A stretch of DNA of 64,000 bases from PALSA-278 sp963760285. GTDB taxonomy: Bacteria > Acidobacteriota > Terriglobia > Acidiferrales > UBA7541. The position numbers and the translations under genes were made by a program. The DNA lies in NCBI GenBank assembly GCA_963760285.1, contig CAVXCI010000003.1, positions 496,001 to 560,000 on the forward strand. The letters are read 5' to 3'. Positions 7,282-16,965 of this stretch are shown one piece after another. Within the stretch, counting starts at the first letter, position 1. Each line of letters begins with the position of its first letter. The notes beneath the pieces were generated by a model, which saw only the letters and a list, made by a program, of their open reading frames with translations, was not told the origin of the DNA and did no database searches.

Positions 7282-8863
7282 GCTCCAGCTCCGCGCGCAT
7301 TCTTCCCCACGCCGCCGGGATTGACCGGATGAGGTCTGTGGCCGTCAACGATTCTTCGCCCAGTTTTTCCGCGGCAATGTCGCCCGCCAGCCCGTGCATG
7401 TAAACGCCAAACGTCAGCGCCGTCACCCATCGTTCCACGCCGAACTCCGCCACGAATCCCGCCAGCATTCCGGTCAGAACATCTCCCGTCCCCGCCGTGG
7501 CCATCCCTGGATTTCCCGTGGAGTTAATCCACGCTCTTCCGTCCGGCGCGGCGATCACGGTCTGGAAACCTTTCAGGACCACCCACGCATTCCATTCCGC
7601 CGCATGACGCAGCGCCATCTCAATTCGGCTGGCCTGCACTTCCGGGATGCTGCATCCCACCAGCCGCGCCATTTCTCCCGGATGCGGCGTCAACACCAGA
7701 TGCGCCGTCGTGTGCTCGCGCAAATCCTTGCCGCGTCCCGCGAATGCGTTCAATCCATCCGCATCCAGGACCAGCGGCAGTGGGCATTCCTTCACCACGC
7801 GGCGCACAAATTCCTGCGTTTCCGCCTGCGTAGTCAGCCCCGGCCCCATCGCCAGCACCGTTTTTCCTTTCAACAATTTCGCGAACTCGCCGCCCTCCCA
7901 ATTTCGCAACGCGACGCTGCCCGCTTCCGTGCTGCTCAGCGGCGCGGTCATCAACTCCGGCACCGGCGCAGCTACGCTTGCCATCGCGGGTTCTGGCGTT
8001 CCAACGGTCACCAATCCCGCGCCCGTCCGCAGCGCCGCCCACCCGGAGAGCACCGCGGCCCCGGATTTCCCCTTCGATCCCGCCACCACCAGCGCGTGGC
8101 CGTAGTTTCCTTTGTTGCTCGCCGGATCGCGCCGCAGTGGAACAGCCGAAAATTCGTCGCGCGCCAGCCATCGCAGTGAACTCTTTGAAATTGCGTTGAT
8201 CATTTCCGCCGGGCTGCCAATTTCCTGCACGCGCAGCAGCCCCACATTCTCCGACGCCGGCGCGAACAGCTCGCCTCGCTTCGGCGCCGTGAACGTCACA
8301 GTATAATCGGCGCGAACCGCGGGACCGCTAACCTCTGCGCTATCCGACGAAAGCCCCGACGGAATATCCACCGCCACAATCAATACTGCCGGCCGCAGCG
8401 CGTTCACATCCTGAATAACTTCCGCCAGCCATCCTTCCACTGGCCCGTGCAATCCCGTTCCCAGCAGTGCATCAATCACGATCCGCGCGCCGCGCAGCTT
8501 TTCTTTCTTCTCCCGCCACTGAACAGCGTCGCTCACCGTCGTCAATTCCCCGCCCCGCTCTTTCCAGCGCGCCAGATTCGCCGCCGCGTCGCCACGCGTA
8601 TCCTCCGCTTTCCCCGCCAGCCAGACTTCCACTCCCGCGCCCATCTGCTTCAAATGACGCGCCGCCACGAACCCGTCGCCGCCGTTGTTCCCCTTTCCGC
8701 ACAGCACTACAATCTGCTTCGCCAGCAATGCCGGAAATGTTTTCGCGCAAAATCCCGCCACTCCCGCGCCGGCATTTTCCATCAGTGTTGACGAGGGAAT
8801 GCCCAGCCGCTCCGTGGTCATGCGGTCCACTTCGCGCATTTCCGCTGCCGTCAGAATTTTCAT
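7274..8863 (-). CDS. nnr: Bifunctional NAD(P)H-hydrate repair enzyme
   Basis: A 529-residue two-domain enzyme. The N-terminal YjeF_N epimerase half shows VLCGKGNNGGDGFVAARHL. The C-terminal ADP-dependent dehydratase half shows VLDADGLNAFAG, LTPHPGEMARLVG and the phosphate-binding NPGMATAGTGDVLTG. It converts damaged R- and S-NAD(P)HX back to NAD(P)H. ATG 8863 is selected because the domain begins with MKILTAAEMREVDR and a purine-rich AAAGGCGGAAG precedes it; the upstream extension to 8920 is not conserved. Confidence 0.94.
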   Translation of the reverse strand: MKILTAAEMREVDRMTTERLGIPSSTLMENAGAGVAGFCAKTFPALLAKQIVVLCGKGNNGGDGFVAARHLKQMGAGVEVWLAGKAEDTRGDAAANLARWKERGGELTTVSDAVQWREKKEKLRGARIVIDALLGTGLHGPVEGWLAEVIQDVNALRPAVLIVAVDIPSGLSSDSAEVSGPAVRADYTVTFTAPKRGELFAPASENVGLLRVQEIGSPAEMINAISKSSLRWLARDEFSAVPLRRDPASNKGNYGHALVVAGSKGKSGAAVLSGWAALRTGAGLVTVGTPEPAMASVAAPVPELMTAPLSSTEAGSVALRNWEGGEFAKLLKGKTVLAMGPGLTTQAETQEFVRRVVKECPLPLVLDADGLNAFAGRGKDLREHTTAHLVLTPHPGEMARLVGCSIPEVQASRIEMALRHAAEWNAWVVLKGFQTVIAAPDGRAWINSTGNPGMATAGTGDVLTGMLAGFVAEFGVERWVTALTFGVYMHGLAGDIAAEKLGEESLTATDLIRSIPAAWGRMRAELERD

Positions 8864-8941
8864 CTTCCGCCTTTCATCGCCAGTATATCCAACCGCGCCG
8901 TTCTGCCGCTGCGCCCGCACCCGTGGGGGCGCACCGCGCGA

Positions 8942-10939
8942 TTACTTCCAGTGCACCACCACCACGGTCATATCATCCGCCTGCTCTTGCGAGCCCGCCC
9001 AACCTTCCACCGCCGCCAGCACGCTCTCCGCCAGATTCGACGGCTTTTCCCTGCGAAACCGCAGAATCTCATCCGTCAACCGCTGCATTCCGAAATCCTC
9101 GCCGTAAACGTTTTCCGGCTCCACCAGTCCGTCGCTGAACGCCACCATCAAACTTCCCGGCTCCACGCGAATCGTTTCCTCCGCGTAGGTACAGTCATCG
9201 AACAGGCCGATCACCGTCCCGCCCGCTTCCAGCCGCTGCACTCGATCCCCGCAAATGAAAAGCGGCGGCAGATGCCCCGCCGTGGTGTACGTCAGCTGCC
9301 GCGTGGTCCCATCGTAGACCGCGTAAAAAAACGTGGCGTAACGCTCATCCGAGGTGTTCAGAAATAAGTGCCGGTTCAGGCCGGTGACCAGCGCCGCCGT
9401 GCCTCCCGAGGCGTTCTGCTGCGCCTGTGTGCGCAAGCCGCCCTGCAGGCTGGCCATCAACAGCGCGGCGGAAATTCCCTTTCCGCTGATATCCGCCAGC
9501 GCGATCCCCACGCGCGAAGGACCCAGCGACAGAAAATCGTAATAGTCGCCGCTCACCGTTCGCGCCGCGCGGCACACCGCCGCCATCTCCACCCCCGCAA
9601 CTTCCGGCAACTGCTGCGGAAACAGTTGCGCCTGCACTTCCCGCGCGATGGAAATCTCGCTTTCCAGACGCTGCTTGGCCCGCTGCTCTTCGATCAGCAA
9701 CGCGATGGAGGAGGTCATCGAATTGAACGACTCGCCCAGGGCGCCCAGCTGATCGCGTTGCTGGATTCGCACGCGGTGCGCGAAATCCCCGTGCCGCACG
9801 TGCTGCGTAGCATCATAGAGTTCCGCCACCGTCTGCGTGATGGTGCGCGTCAGAACTACCCCGGTGGCCAATGCCGCTGCTTCCAGCAAAAGGAAAATAA
9901 TCCCGATAACCGTGAGGGCCAGCACCAGCGGATCGCCCAGCGCGCCCAGCGAGGCGAACAACCGGTGGTTAATCTGCGAGGGCCGCACCGAAAACAGCAC
10001 CAGTACCGGGGCCGACCCCACCTGGCGCGTTCTGGGATCAATAAACATCGCCTCGAAAACCGACGTTCCGTTCACGCGCACGTCCAGCCAGCTCGCCGCC
10101 GGATGCAGGCGCCTTTTCTGGCTGCTGATCTGCCCCTCGGGGACGAATTTCCGGTCTTCCAGTTGAATCACAATGTTGTTTTTCTCTGACCCGCCCATCG
10201 GACGCATGGTCGTTAATTGAATCGGCCCGAGTTCCGGCGTCAATTCGTCCAGCATCTCCGGTGAAAGCGGCGCGCTCACATTCACCGTCTCGTCGCCGGA
10301 TGGCGTGGGACCCGAGGCAATCGCCCGGAGATACAGCCGTCCCTCCGATTCGAAAACACCGGCCACCGGGCCTTCCTCCGTCTGGCTCGCTCGGCGCGAA
10401 ACGTCCTTACCGCGCCGGATCTCAATCCGCATCCCCGGAACGCGCTCACGCGACGCCCGTAGCAGCGCCGCTACCGTGGGCCTCGCCTCCAAATCCTCTT
10501 CCGTGGAAATTGGCTTGCCGGTATCTCGCTGCAACTCGCCCAGCGCGGCGTCGCTTACGCTTCTAATGATGGTGATGCGCTGCTGCAATTCGTCGTCAAT
10601 CAAGTGTGCGCCGAATTGCAGATACAACAGGTAGGTGGAAAGCGCCGCCATGATCAGCAGCAGGGCGATGGGAACCACGGCGATGAACAGATAGGCGACG
10701 ATTAACCGGTTTCGCAGGCTCCACAGCAGTTGTCTCCGCAGCCACGGCAGCAGCCGCGCGATTGCATACACCGCCGACGCCAGCGCCAGCGCATTCAGCC
10801 AGCCGCTTGCCGGAAGGCTTCCCCGCACGGCGACAACGATGCGCGAAAGCAGCCAGAGAACCAGCACTCCTCCGGCCACGCGGTCCAGTACGGAAGTCCG
10901 CCGCCAGAACAATCTCCATCTTGCCGCCAGTATGGACAC
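8942..10939 (-). CDS. Membrane PP2C/SpoIIE-type serine phosphatase with HAMP domain
   Basis: A 665-residue RsbU-like sensor phosphatase. N-terminal membrane segments lie at about residues 20-40, 50-65 and 80-105, with an extracytoplasmic sensory region to about 330, a further membrane helix, and a HAMP linker (TITQTVAELYDATQHVRHGDF, split by the helix end). The C-terminal PP2C_SIG domain shows AREVQAQLFPQQLP, SGDYYDFL, ALADISGKGISAALLM and FSDGLVEPEN, with the metal-binding aspartates. Such proteins dephosphorylate anti-sigma antagonists in partner-switching networks; no partner kinase or antagonist gene is adjacent. GTG 10939 is the only start giving the complete first membrane helix, and its ribosome site is weak. 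Confidence 0.9.
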   Translation of the reverse strand: MSILAARWRLFWRRTSVLDRVAGGVLVLWLLSRIVVAVRGSLPASGWLNALALASAVYAIARLLPWLRRQLLWSLRNRLIVAYLFIAVVPIALLLIMAALSTYLLYLQFGAHLIDDELQQRITIIRSVSDAALGELQRDTGKPISTEEDLEARPTVAALLRASRERVPGMRIEIRRGKDVSRRASQTEEGPVAGVFESEGRLYLRAIASGPTPSGDETVNVSAPLSPEMLDELTPELGPIQLTTMRPMGGSEKNNIVIQLEDRKFVPEGQISSQKRRLHPAASWLDVRVNGTSVFEAMFIDPRTRQVGSAPVLVLFSVRPSQINHRLFASLGALGDPLVLALTVIGIIFLLLEAAALATGVVLTRTITQTVAELYDATQHVRHGDFAHRVRIQQRDQLGALGESFNSMTSSIALLIEEQRAKQRLESEISIAREVQAQLFPQQLPEVAGVEMAAVCRAARTVSGDYYDFLSLGPSRVGIALADISGKGISAALLMASLQGGLRTQAQQNASGGTAALVTGLNRHLFLNTSDERYATFFYAVYDGTTRQLTYTTAGHLPPLFICGDRVQRLEAGGTVIGLFDDCTYAEETIRVEPGSLMVAFSDGLVEPENVYGEDFGMQRLTDEILRFRREKPSNLAESVLAAVEGWAGSQEQADDMTVVVVHWK

Positions 10940-11005
10940 TATTTCACATCCGCGAGAATTCCCGTGCTGGCGCGCCCTTGCGATTCCACCGTTGCGGGCC
11001 GCGAT

Positions 11006-12565
11006 TTATCCGGCGAGATTCTCCGCGCCCCGGCTGCGCATCCGCCAGAGCGCGTACACCGGCAGGCCCAGCAGCACAATGATCAGCCCCGGCCAGGTAT
11101 ACTGCGGCTTGTAGCGCAGCAGTTGCACTTCGATGAACACCGCCATCACCAGGTACAGTCCCGGCAAAACCGGATATCCCAGGGCGCGGTAGGGGCGCAC
11201 CGCATCCGGCCGCTTGAATCGCAGCACGAACAATCCCGTCAACGTCAGAATATAGAAAATGAGCACCGCGAAAATTAGAAAATTGAGCAGTTGGCTGTAG
11301 GTTCCCGAAAGACATAGCACGCTGGCCCATATACATTGTACCCATAGCCCCGCAGCCGGCGCACGGCGCCGGTTCAACCCGCCAACGAAACGGAAGAACA
11401 ACCCGTCCTTGGCCATCGCGTAATAAATTCTCGCGCCCGCCAGGATCAGTCCATTGTTGCAACCAAATGTTGAAATGATAATCGCCACGGCCACTACGAT
11501 CGCTCCCGCCGGACCGAAAATCACCTCCGCCGCCGCCGTGCCCACGCGCCCGTCCGTGGCGTATTCCATGCCGCGCGCCAGCGCCGTGGCTCCATGCGGG
11601 CCGCCCGCCAGAGGCAACACCCGCAAATAGGCGAAATTCGCAAGCAGGTACAGGATCATCACTGTCGTCGTGCCCAACGCCAGCGCCAGCGGCAGATCGC
11701 GCGAGGGCCTGCGCACTTCCGCCGCCGTGAAGGTAATGTTGTTCCATGCGTCCGACGAAAACAGCGCGCCCACCATGGCCACGCCCACCAGCGTCACCGT
11801 GGAAATCATCCATGTGGGATGGTCCGGGGGATAGGAATGCAGCGCCCATGCCGAAGAATTGCGCCAAAATGACGTGAAATTCGCCGCGCGCGCCACAGCC
11901 GTCGAAAACCAGAATCCCAGCAGCACCATAATCGCCAGCGCGCCAGTCTTCGTCAGCGTGAAAATATTTTGGACGGTCGCGCCCATGCGCAGCCCGCGCG
12001 TATTGATCAAGGTAATCAGCACAATCGAAACGATGGCCAGCAGGTTCTGCGTATTCAGCCCCATGGTGTATGGCCCCAGTTCGCCGAACCACGGATGCCA
12101 TGGGCCTTCCGTCCCCAGTTTCAAAATCCAGGACGACGCCGAAAACCACGGGAAAATCACGCCCGCGAATTTCGCGAAGGCGATGGCCACGGCGGCAATG
12201 GTGGCCGTCTGAATCACCAGCAGCATGGTCCAGCCGTAGAGAAATCCCCACAGCGGGCCCAGCGATTCGCGCAAATAGACGTACTGCCCGCCGGCGTGCG
12301 GCATCATTGCCGCCAGTTCGCCGTAACTCAGCGCGCCAATCAGCGTCATTATGCCCGTGGCCAGCCACACGACCATCAGCAGCCCGGGACTCTGCACCTG
12401 CTGGGCAATGTCGGCGGACACGATAAAAATCCCCGAGCCGATCATGGACCCCACCACAATCATCGTGGAATCCAGCAGCCCGAGCCCTTTCACCATCTCC
12501 CTGGCTGGCGCTCCGCCCGCTGTCTTTGCTTGCGCTGTCTTTGGTCCTTCGGGCATGGTCTTCAT
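11006..12565 (-). CDS. APC-superfamily amino-acid permease
   Basis: A 519-residue protein with about 12 hydrophobic helices. The first-helix signature GLLDSTMIVVGSMIGSGIFIV is the substrate-binding unwound region of APC transporters, and GELAAMMPHAGGQYVYLRE follows in TM2/3. This places it in the LAT/basic amino-acid-polyamine group. It sits 9 bases upstream of nothing and 10 bases downstream of thiE on the same strand. The substrate is unknown. Confidence 0.9.
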   Translation of the reverse strand: MKTMPEGPKTAQAKTAGGAPAREMVKGLGLLDSTMIVVGSMIGSGIFIVSADIAQQVQSPGLLMVVWLATGIMTLIGALSYGELAAMMPHAGGQYVYLRESLGPLWGFLYGWTMLLVIQTATIAAVAIAFAKFAGVIFPWFSASSWILKLGTEGPWHPWFGELGPYTMGLNTQNLLAIVSIVLITLINTRGLRMGATVQNIFTLTKTGALAIMVLLGFWFSTAVARAANFTSFWRNSSAWALHSYPPDHPTWMISTVTLVGVAMVGALFSSDAWNNITFTAAEVRRPSRDLPLALALGTTTVMILYLLANFAYLRVLPLAGGPHGATALARGMEYATDGRVGTAAAEVIFGPAGAIVVAVAIIISTFGCNNGLILAGARIYYAMAKDGLFFRFVGGLNRRRAPAAGLWVQCIWASVLCLSGTYSQLLNFLIFAVLIFYILTLTGLFVLRFKRPDAVRPYRALGYPVLPGLYLVMAVFIEVQLLRYKPQYTWPGLIIVLLGLPVYALWRMRSRGAENLAG

Positions 12566-12574
12566 TCCGCGCCG

Positions 12575-13210
12575 TTAACTCCTGCGCGCCGATGCCGCAA
12601 TCAGCAGGAGTTCCTGCGCGCGCAATTCCGGGTTGGAAGCCGCCAGCAGGCCCCGCGCCACCGCGACGCAATCCGCTCCCGCGCCAAAAACTTCCGCGGC
12701 ATTCTCCGCGGTGATGCCGCCAATCGCCACCAGCGGTTTCTCCGTCAGCGCTCGCGCTTCGCGCAGCATATTAACTCCCACGGTGGCTTCGGGATTTTCC
12801 TTGGTCTGCGTGGTGAAAATCGGTCCCAACGCGATGTAGTCCGTGGTGGTCGCATTCGCCGCGCGCAATTGTTCCAGATTGTGCGTCGAGACGCCCACCC
12901 ACATCGGCGCCGGACACAACATCCGCGCCGCATCAGGGCTGAGATCCTCCTGTCCCACGTGAGTTCCGCCAGCGCCAGCCAGCGCGGCAATGTCCGCCCG
13001 GTCATTCACGATGAGGCGCGCCCCGCGTCCTTGCAGTCTATGCACGATTTTCAAAGCGGTGTCGAACACCGCCCGCGAGCTCCCGCGTTTATCGCGGTAT
13101 TGCAACAGCTTCACGCCCGCGTCCGCCAGCCGCACGGCCATCTCTTCCGGAGGAATTGTCAGGAGACTCGCATCGAGAATGGCGTACACCCGCGGGAAAC
13201 GCTCCCGCAC
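12575..13210 (-). CDS. thiE: Thiamine-phosphate synthase
   Basis: A 211-residue TIM-barrel enzyme with the ThiE motifs LLQYRDK, IVNDRADIAALAGAGGTHVGQEDL, VGVSTHN, YIALGPIFTTQTK and VAIGGITAENAAEVFGAGADCVAVA. It joins HMP-PP and THZ-P to give thiamine monophosphate in the cytosol. The GTG start at 13210 lies 2 bases after the accC stop, so it is very probably cotranscribed and coupled. No TPP riboswitch is visible upstream of the group and no other thi gene is present. Confidence 0.94.
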   Translation of the reverse strand: MRERFPRVYAILDASLLTIPPEEMAVRLADAGVKLLQYRDKRGSSRAVFDTALKIVHRLQGRGARLIVNDRADIAALAGAGGTHVGQEDLSPDAARMLCPAPMWVGVSTHNLEQLRAANATTTDYIALGPIFTTQTKENPEATVGVNMLREARALTEKPLVAIGGITAENAAEVFGAGADCVAVARGLLAASNPELRAQELLLIAASARRS

Positions 13211-13212
13211 GG

Positions 13213-14562
13213 CTATTTCCTTGCCAGCGGAGCGAAACGCTCCAGGAATCCGGTGTCGAACCGCCCCGCGATGAAATCGGGATCCGCCAGAATTTTCCGG
13301 TGTACAGGAATGGTGGTGCGGATGCCTTCAATCACGAATCCGTCCAGCGCCCCTTGCATGCGCGCGATGGCCTCCGCGCGGTCGCGTCCGTGGGCAATCA
13401 ACTTCGCCACCAGTGAGTCGTAATACGGCGGAATCACCGCGTCGGCATACGCCGCCGTGTCCACGCGAATCCCCGGCCCGCCGGGCACGCGAAACGCGGT
13501 AATCCTTCCCGGCGACGGCGCAAATGTTTCCGGATCCTCCGCGTTGATGCGGCACTCAATGGCGTGACCGCGCATTTCCGGCTTGGGGAGAATATCCGGC
13601 AGTCGTTCTCCGGCCGCTACGCGAATCTGCGCCTTCACCAGGTCCGCTCCCGTCACCATTTCCGTCACCGGATGCTCCACCTGGATGCGCGTGTTCATTT
13701 CGATGAAATAGAGGCTGCCGTCTTCGTTCCGCAGGAACTCCACCGTCCCCGCGCTGGAGTAACCCACTTTCTTCAGCGCGTCCACCACCACCCGGCCCAT
13801 CCGTTCGCGCGTGGCTTCATCAATCACCGGCGACGGCGATTCTTCCAGCAGCTTCTGGTGACGCCGCTGGATGGTGCATTCCCGTTCGCCGAAATGCCAG
13901 ACGTTTCCGTGGTTGTCGCCCAGCACCTGGAATTCAATGTGCCGCGGACGCTGGATCAGTTTCTCCACGTACACGGCGGGATTTCCAAACGCCTGCTGCG
14001 CCTCCGCGCGCGCCGTCTGAAACGCCTGCGCGAACTCTTCCGCCTTCATCACCATGCGCATGCCGCGACCGCCGCCGCCCGCCGCGGCTTTGATCATCAC
14101 CGGATAACCGATCTGCCCCGCAATTTTTTTCGCGCTCTCTTCGTCATCCACCGAACCCGGGCTTCCGGGAACCACCGGAATGCCCACGCGGGCCACTTCC
14201 TGCCGCGCGCAGTCCTTTTCTCCCATGATGCGAATGACGCCCGGCGAGGGGCCAATGAAAGTGACGTGCGACGCGTCGCACACCTCCGCAAAGTTCGCGT
14301 TCTCCGAGAGGAATCCATACCCCGGATGAATGGCATCCACGTTGGTGATTTCCGCGGCGCTGATCACGTGAGGAATATTCAGGTAGCTGTCCGCGCTGCG
14401 TGGCGGCCCGATGCACACCGCTTCGTCGGCGAACCGCACATGCAGCGCGTTGCGGTCCGCTTCCGAATACACCGCCACCGTCTGCACGCCCAGTTCCCGG
14501 CAGGCGCCCAGCACGCGCAGCGCGATTTCTCCCCGGTTGGCGATTAGAATTTTCCGAAACAT
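13213..14562 (-). CDS. accC: Biotin carboxylase subunit of acetyl-CoA carboxylase
   Basis: A 449-residue ATP-grasp enzyme from MFRKILIANRGEIALRVL to the C-terminal cap. It shows the glycine-rich lid AAAGGGGRGMR, FGERECTIQRRHQKLLEESPS, EMNTRIQVEHPVTE and the biotin-carboxylase RINAEDP segment. It carboxylates the biotin carried by AccB. In most genomes accB directly precedes accC; here a 90-residue ORFan with its own terminator lies between them, so accC probably has its own promoter in 14563-14676. thiE follows 2 bases later. Confidence 0.96.
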   Translation of the reverse strand: MFRKILIANRGEIALRVLGACRELGVQTVAVYSEADRNALHVRFADEAVCIGPPRSADSYLNIPHVISAAEITNVDAIHPGYGFLSENANFAEVCDASHVTFIGPSPGVIRIMGEKDCARQEVARVGIPVVPGSPGSVDDEESAKKIAGQIGYPVMIKAAAGGGGRGMRMVMKAEEFAQAFQTARAEAQQAFGNPAVYVEKLIQRPRHIEFQVLGDNHGNVWHFGERECTIQRRHQKLLEESPSPVIDEATRERMGRVVVDALKKVGYSSAGTVEFLRNEDGSLYFIEMNTRIQVEHPVTEMVTGADLVKAQIRVAAGERLPDILPKPEMRGHAIECRINAEDPETFAPSPGRITAFRVPGGPGIRVDTAAYADAVIPPYYDSLVAKLIAHGRDRAEAIARMQGALDGFVIEGIRTTIPVHRKILADPDFIAGRFDTGFLERFAPLARK

Positions 14563-14676
14563 CCGTTACCTGGCTGAAACCTGTTTTTGCCGCCGTCTAT
14601 CTTATGCCACTTCGAAAAATTACGCAGCCATCGCTCCGCCCAAGGGGAGATATCCATGGCATCCCGAGATCAAACG

Positions 14677-14709
14677 AAAAAAGGCCGCTGCTGAATGTCG
14701 CGGCCTTTG
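14677..14709 (-). terminator. Rho-independent terminator of the small ORFan
   Basis: On the minus strand a stem AAGGCCGC/GCGGCCTT with a 10-12 base loop is followed by a run of six T. It lies 29 bases after the stop of the gene at 14738-15010 and upstream of accC. Confidence 0.75.
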
Positions 14710-14737
14710 GAGAGACATCGCGTTATCGATGGTTCCG

Positions 14738-15010
14738 TCATCCTGCCCTATTGGCGGAGAGGACTAAGAGAGTCTCGCGCAATGCAGCCTCAACGCTATC
14801 CGCTCTCTTCGACCAGTCTGAAGGGCAGGCAACCCATCCCCTCTTTCCCCCGGCGATTTCATCCTCCGCCCAGCAGAAAGTCTGGAAGAACATCTCGGTG
14901 CCGCTGTACATCTGGTAAACCTCAACCCGGTATCTTATCTTCTCGTGTTCGGCAACCACCACGGCTTTGACGATTTCAAACATTTCCAAAGGCGCTTTTT
15001 TGTCCTCCAT
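14738..15010 (-). CDS. Small hypothetical protein between accB and accC
   Basis: A 90-residue acidic protein without membrane segments. It has a strong ribosome site (TAGGAG, nine bases before ATG 15010) and a clear terminator after its stop, which together support a real gene. Visible features are an N-terminal charged stretch (MEDKKAPLEMFEIV), a YRVEVYQMYSGTEMFFQTF strand-rich middle and a C-terminal helix. I recognise no family. Its position splits an otherwise conserved accB-accC pair. Confidence 0.65.
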   Translation of the reverse strand: MEDKKAPLEMFEIVKAVVVAEHEKIRYRVEVYQMYSGTEMFFQTFCWAEDEIAGGKRGWVACPSDWSKRADSVEAALRETLLVLSANRAG

Positions 15011-15268
15011 GCGTTTTTTCTCCTAAATGTCTATGGCTTTCCAGGCTGGATACAAAATGACTGGCAACGTTCCGATTCCGATAAATACAAGCGCGCCTTC
15101 GGGAGACGCTACCCGCCCTCAAATGTTTCAGATGCAAATACAAGCAGGAAAGCAATCAGAATTATTGCAGCGGCAGCACACTACGCATTTCCTCTTGAGT
15201 GGAACTTTGGGCGCGGGAAATAGAGGCTTAACATCCGGTCGTCCGTGAAAAGACGCGGTGGGTCAGGG

Positions 15269-15814
15269 CTAACCGTCCGGTTGAATGGCAAATAGCGGCT
15301 GCCCATATTCCACCGGCTGGCCGTTCTGAAGATATGCCCGTGTCAATTTTCCACCCATGTCCGCTTCAATTTCGTTCATAAGTTTCATGGCTTCAACGAT
15401 GCACAGCACCTGCCCCGCTCTCACGCGATCGCCCACCTGCACAAACGGCGCCGCCTCCGGACTGGGCGCTTCAAAATAAGTCCCCACAATCGGCGACTTC
15501 ACGATGTGTGAGTTCCCCACTGCCCCCGCCTCTTCGCCCGTCGCGGATTCTTCCCGTCCGGACTCCGTCCGCTGGCCTTCCTCGGACGCCCCGCCTCCGG
15601 CAGCCCTGCCGGGAGCCGCCGATGGGGAGGGATTCGCGCCGGGCGCCGGCCCGGCCTGCAGCACGAACGGTGCTGCTCCCGGCTTCCGCAAACGAATTCT
15701 CAAGTCGCCTCGGGCGTACTCGCACTCCTCCAGCCCGTGCTGCTCCATCAGCTTCAGCAGGCGTTCCAGTTCCTTCCAATCCACGGACTCTTCGGTTTTC
15801 TTCCCGTTTTTCAT
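15269..15814 (-). CDS. accB: Biotin carboxyl carrier protein of acetyl-CoA carboxylase
   Basis: A 181-residue BCCP. The N-terminal helical region (LERLLKLMEQHGLEECEY) is followed by a Pro/Ala/Gly/Glu-rich linker (about residues 50-105) and the biotinyl domain with EAMKLMNE, whose lysine is the biotinylation site. The BCCP thumb is present. Its ATG is directly adjacent to the pepP stop (no intervening base), indicating coupling. It supplies carboxyl groups for malonyl-CoA with AccC. Confidence 0.95.
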   Translation of the reverse strand: MKNGKKTEESVDWKELERLLKLMEQHGLEECEYARGDLRIRLRKPGAAPFVLQAGPAPGANPSPSAAPGRAAGGGASEEGQRTESGREESATGEEAGAVGNSHIVKSPIVGTYFEAPSPEAAPFVQVGDRVRAGQVLCIVEAMKLMNEIEADMGGKLTRAYLQNGQPVEYGQPLFAIQPDG

Positions 15815-16918
15815 TCAGATTTCCAGCAGTTCGTGGCTGAACTGCGTAAGGGACTCCGTCCCCGCCGCCCCTATGGCCACATCATCCTCGATTCGAATCC
15901 CGCCAACACCTTCCACGTAAACTCCTGGCTCCAAGGTTACAACTTGCCCCGCCCGCAGGACCGCGCCGCTGTTCCGCCCCAGCCGGGGCATCTCATGGAC
16001 TTCCCGCCCCAGGCCGTGTCCCGTGCCATGTACAAAATACCGCGCCAACCCACTGCGCCGCAATACGTTGCGCGCCGCGGCATCCACATCTGCCGCCTTT
16101 GCCCCAGGATGTATCGCCCCCCGCGCCGCTTCTTGTGCGTCGCGCACGGCGTTGTACCACTTCCGAACTCTCGCCGACGCGCGCCCCACATGCACGGTGC
16201 GCGTCAGATCGCTGCAATAGCCGCGCAGTATAGCACCCAGGTCGAACACGACCAACTCGTTTCTCCCCACGCGCTTCTCCGACGGTCTGGCATGGGGCAG
16301 CGCGCTCCGTGGCCCCGAAGCCACAATCGTCTCAAATGACGCTCCCGCCGCGCCCTTCTTCCTCATTCGGAATTCGATTTCCGCCGCCAGGTCATTTTCG
16401 CGCACGCCCGGCCGAACCAGCTTCAAAACCTCCGCCAGCGACCCCTCCGCCAGCCGCGCCGCCTCCCGCATCGTGGCGACCTCATCCTCATCCTTAACAG
16501 ACCGCAGTTCCTCCACCAGGCCTTCCCGCGGTACCCAGCGCACCCGGCTGCCCGCCGCTTTCGCCAGTTCCCTCTGCTGCGCCACGCTCATCCGCGATGG
16601 CGCATACGCCGCGCGCATCCGGCTCCTCCCGCTCCGCCTCAGCAACGCTCCCGCCACCGCAGCCAGCGCGCCGCTTTCAATCCGCACCTTCGCACCGTGG
16701 ACCTCCGCTGGCGCCTGAATCGCGTACCGGCTGTCCGTCAAAAGGAACGTCTCGCGCGGCGTCAGCACGAACATCCCGGAGCTGCCCGTAAATCCCGTCA
16801 GGTAGCCGATATTCGGCAAATGGACATCCACGTAAGCGTCCGCCGCGGCGGTCTCAAGCTGCTCGCGCAGCGCGTGGATTCTGCGAACGAATGGATGGGA
16901 ATCGGGTTTTGCCGGCAT
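15815..16918 (-). CDS. pepP: Xaa-Pro aminopeptidase, M24B family
   Basis: A 367-residue metallopeptidase with an N-terminal creatinase-like domain and a C-terminal pita-bread domain. The dinuclear metal ligands appear in order: FDLGAILRGYCSDLTRT (two Asp), VHGTGHGLG (His), TLEPGVY (Glu) and GIRIEDD (Glu). It cleaves the N-terminal residue before proline. The aminopeptidase-accB neighbourhood is common in bacteria, where efp often joins it; efp is absent here. The gene symbol could equally be pepQ-like, since dipeptidase and aminopeptidase cannot be told apart with certainty. Confidence 0.9.
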   Translation of the reverse strand: MPAKPDSHPFVRRIHALREQLETAAADAYVDVHLPNIGYLTGFTGSSGMFVLTPRETFLLTDSRYAIQAPAEVHGAKVRIESGALAAVAGALLRRSGRSRMRAAYAPSRMSVAQQRELAKAAGSRVRWVPREGLVEELRSVKDEDEVATMREAARLAEGSLAEVLKLVRPGVRENDLAAEIEFRMRKKGAAGASFETIVASGPRSALPHARPSEKRVGRNELVVFDLGAILRGYCSDLTRTVHVGRASARVRKWYNAVRDAQEAARGAIHPGAKAADVDAAARNVLRRSGLARYFVHGTGHGLGREVHEMPRLGRNSGAVLRAGQVVTLEPGVYVEGVGGIRIEDDVAIGAAGTESLTQFSHELLEI

Positions 16919-16965
16919 GCCCGCGGCTTTCCAGGCCGCAACTCCCGCCGGCGGGATTCCGCCGG

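Noticed and set aside
15027..15248. 73-codon + strand frame between the ORFan and accB
   Set aside because: Open and not obviously an antisense shadow, but no ribosome site, family or context supports it.
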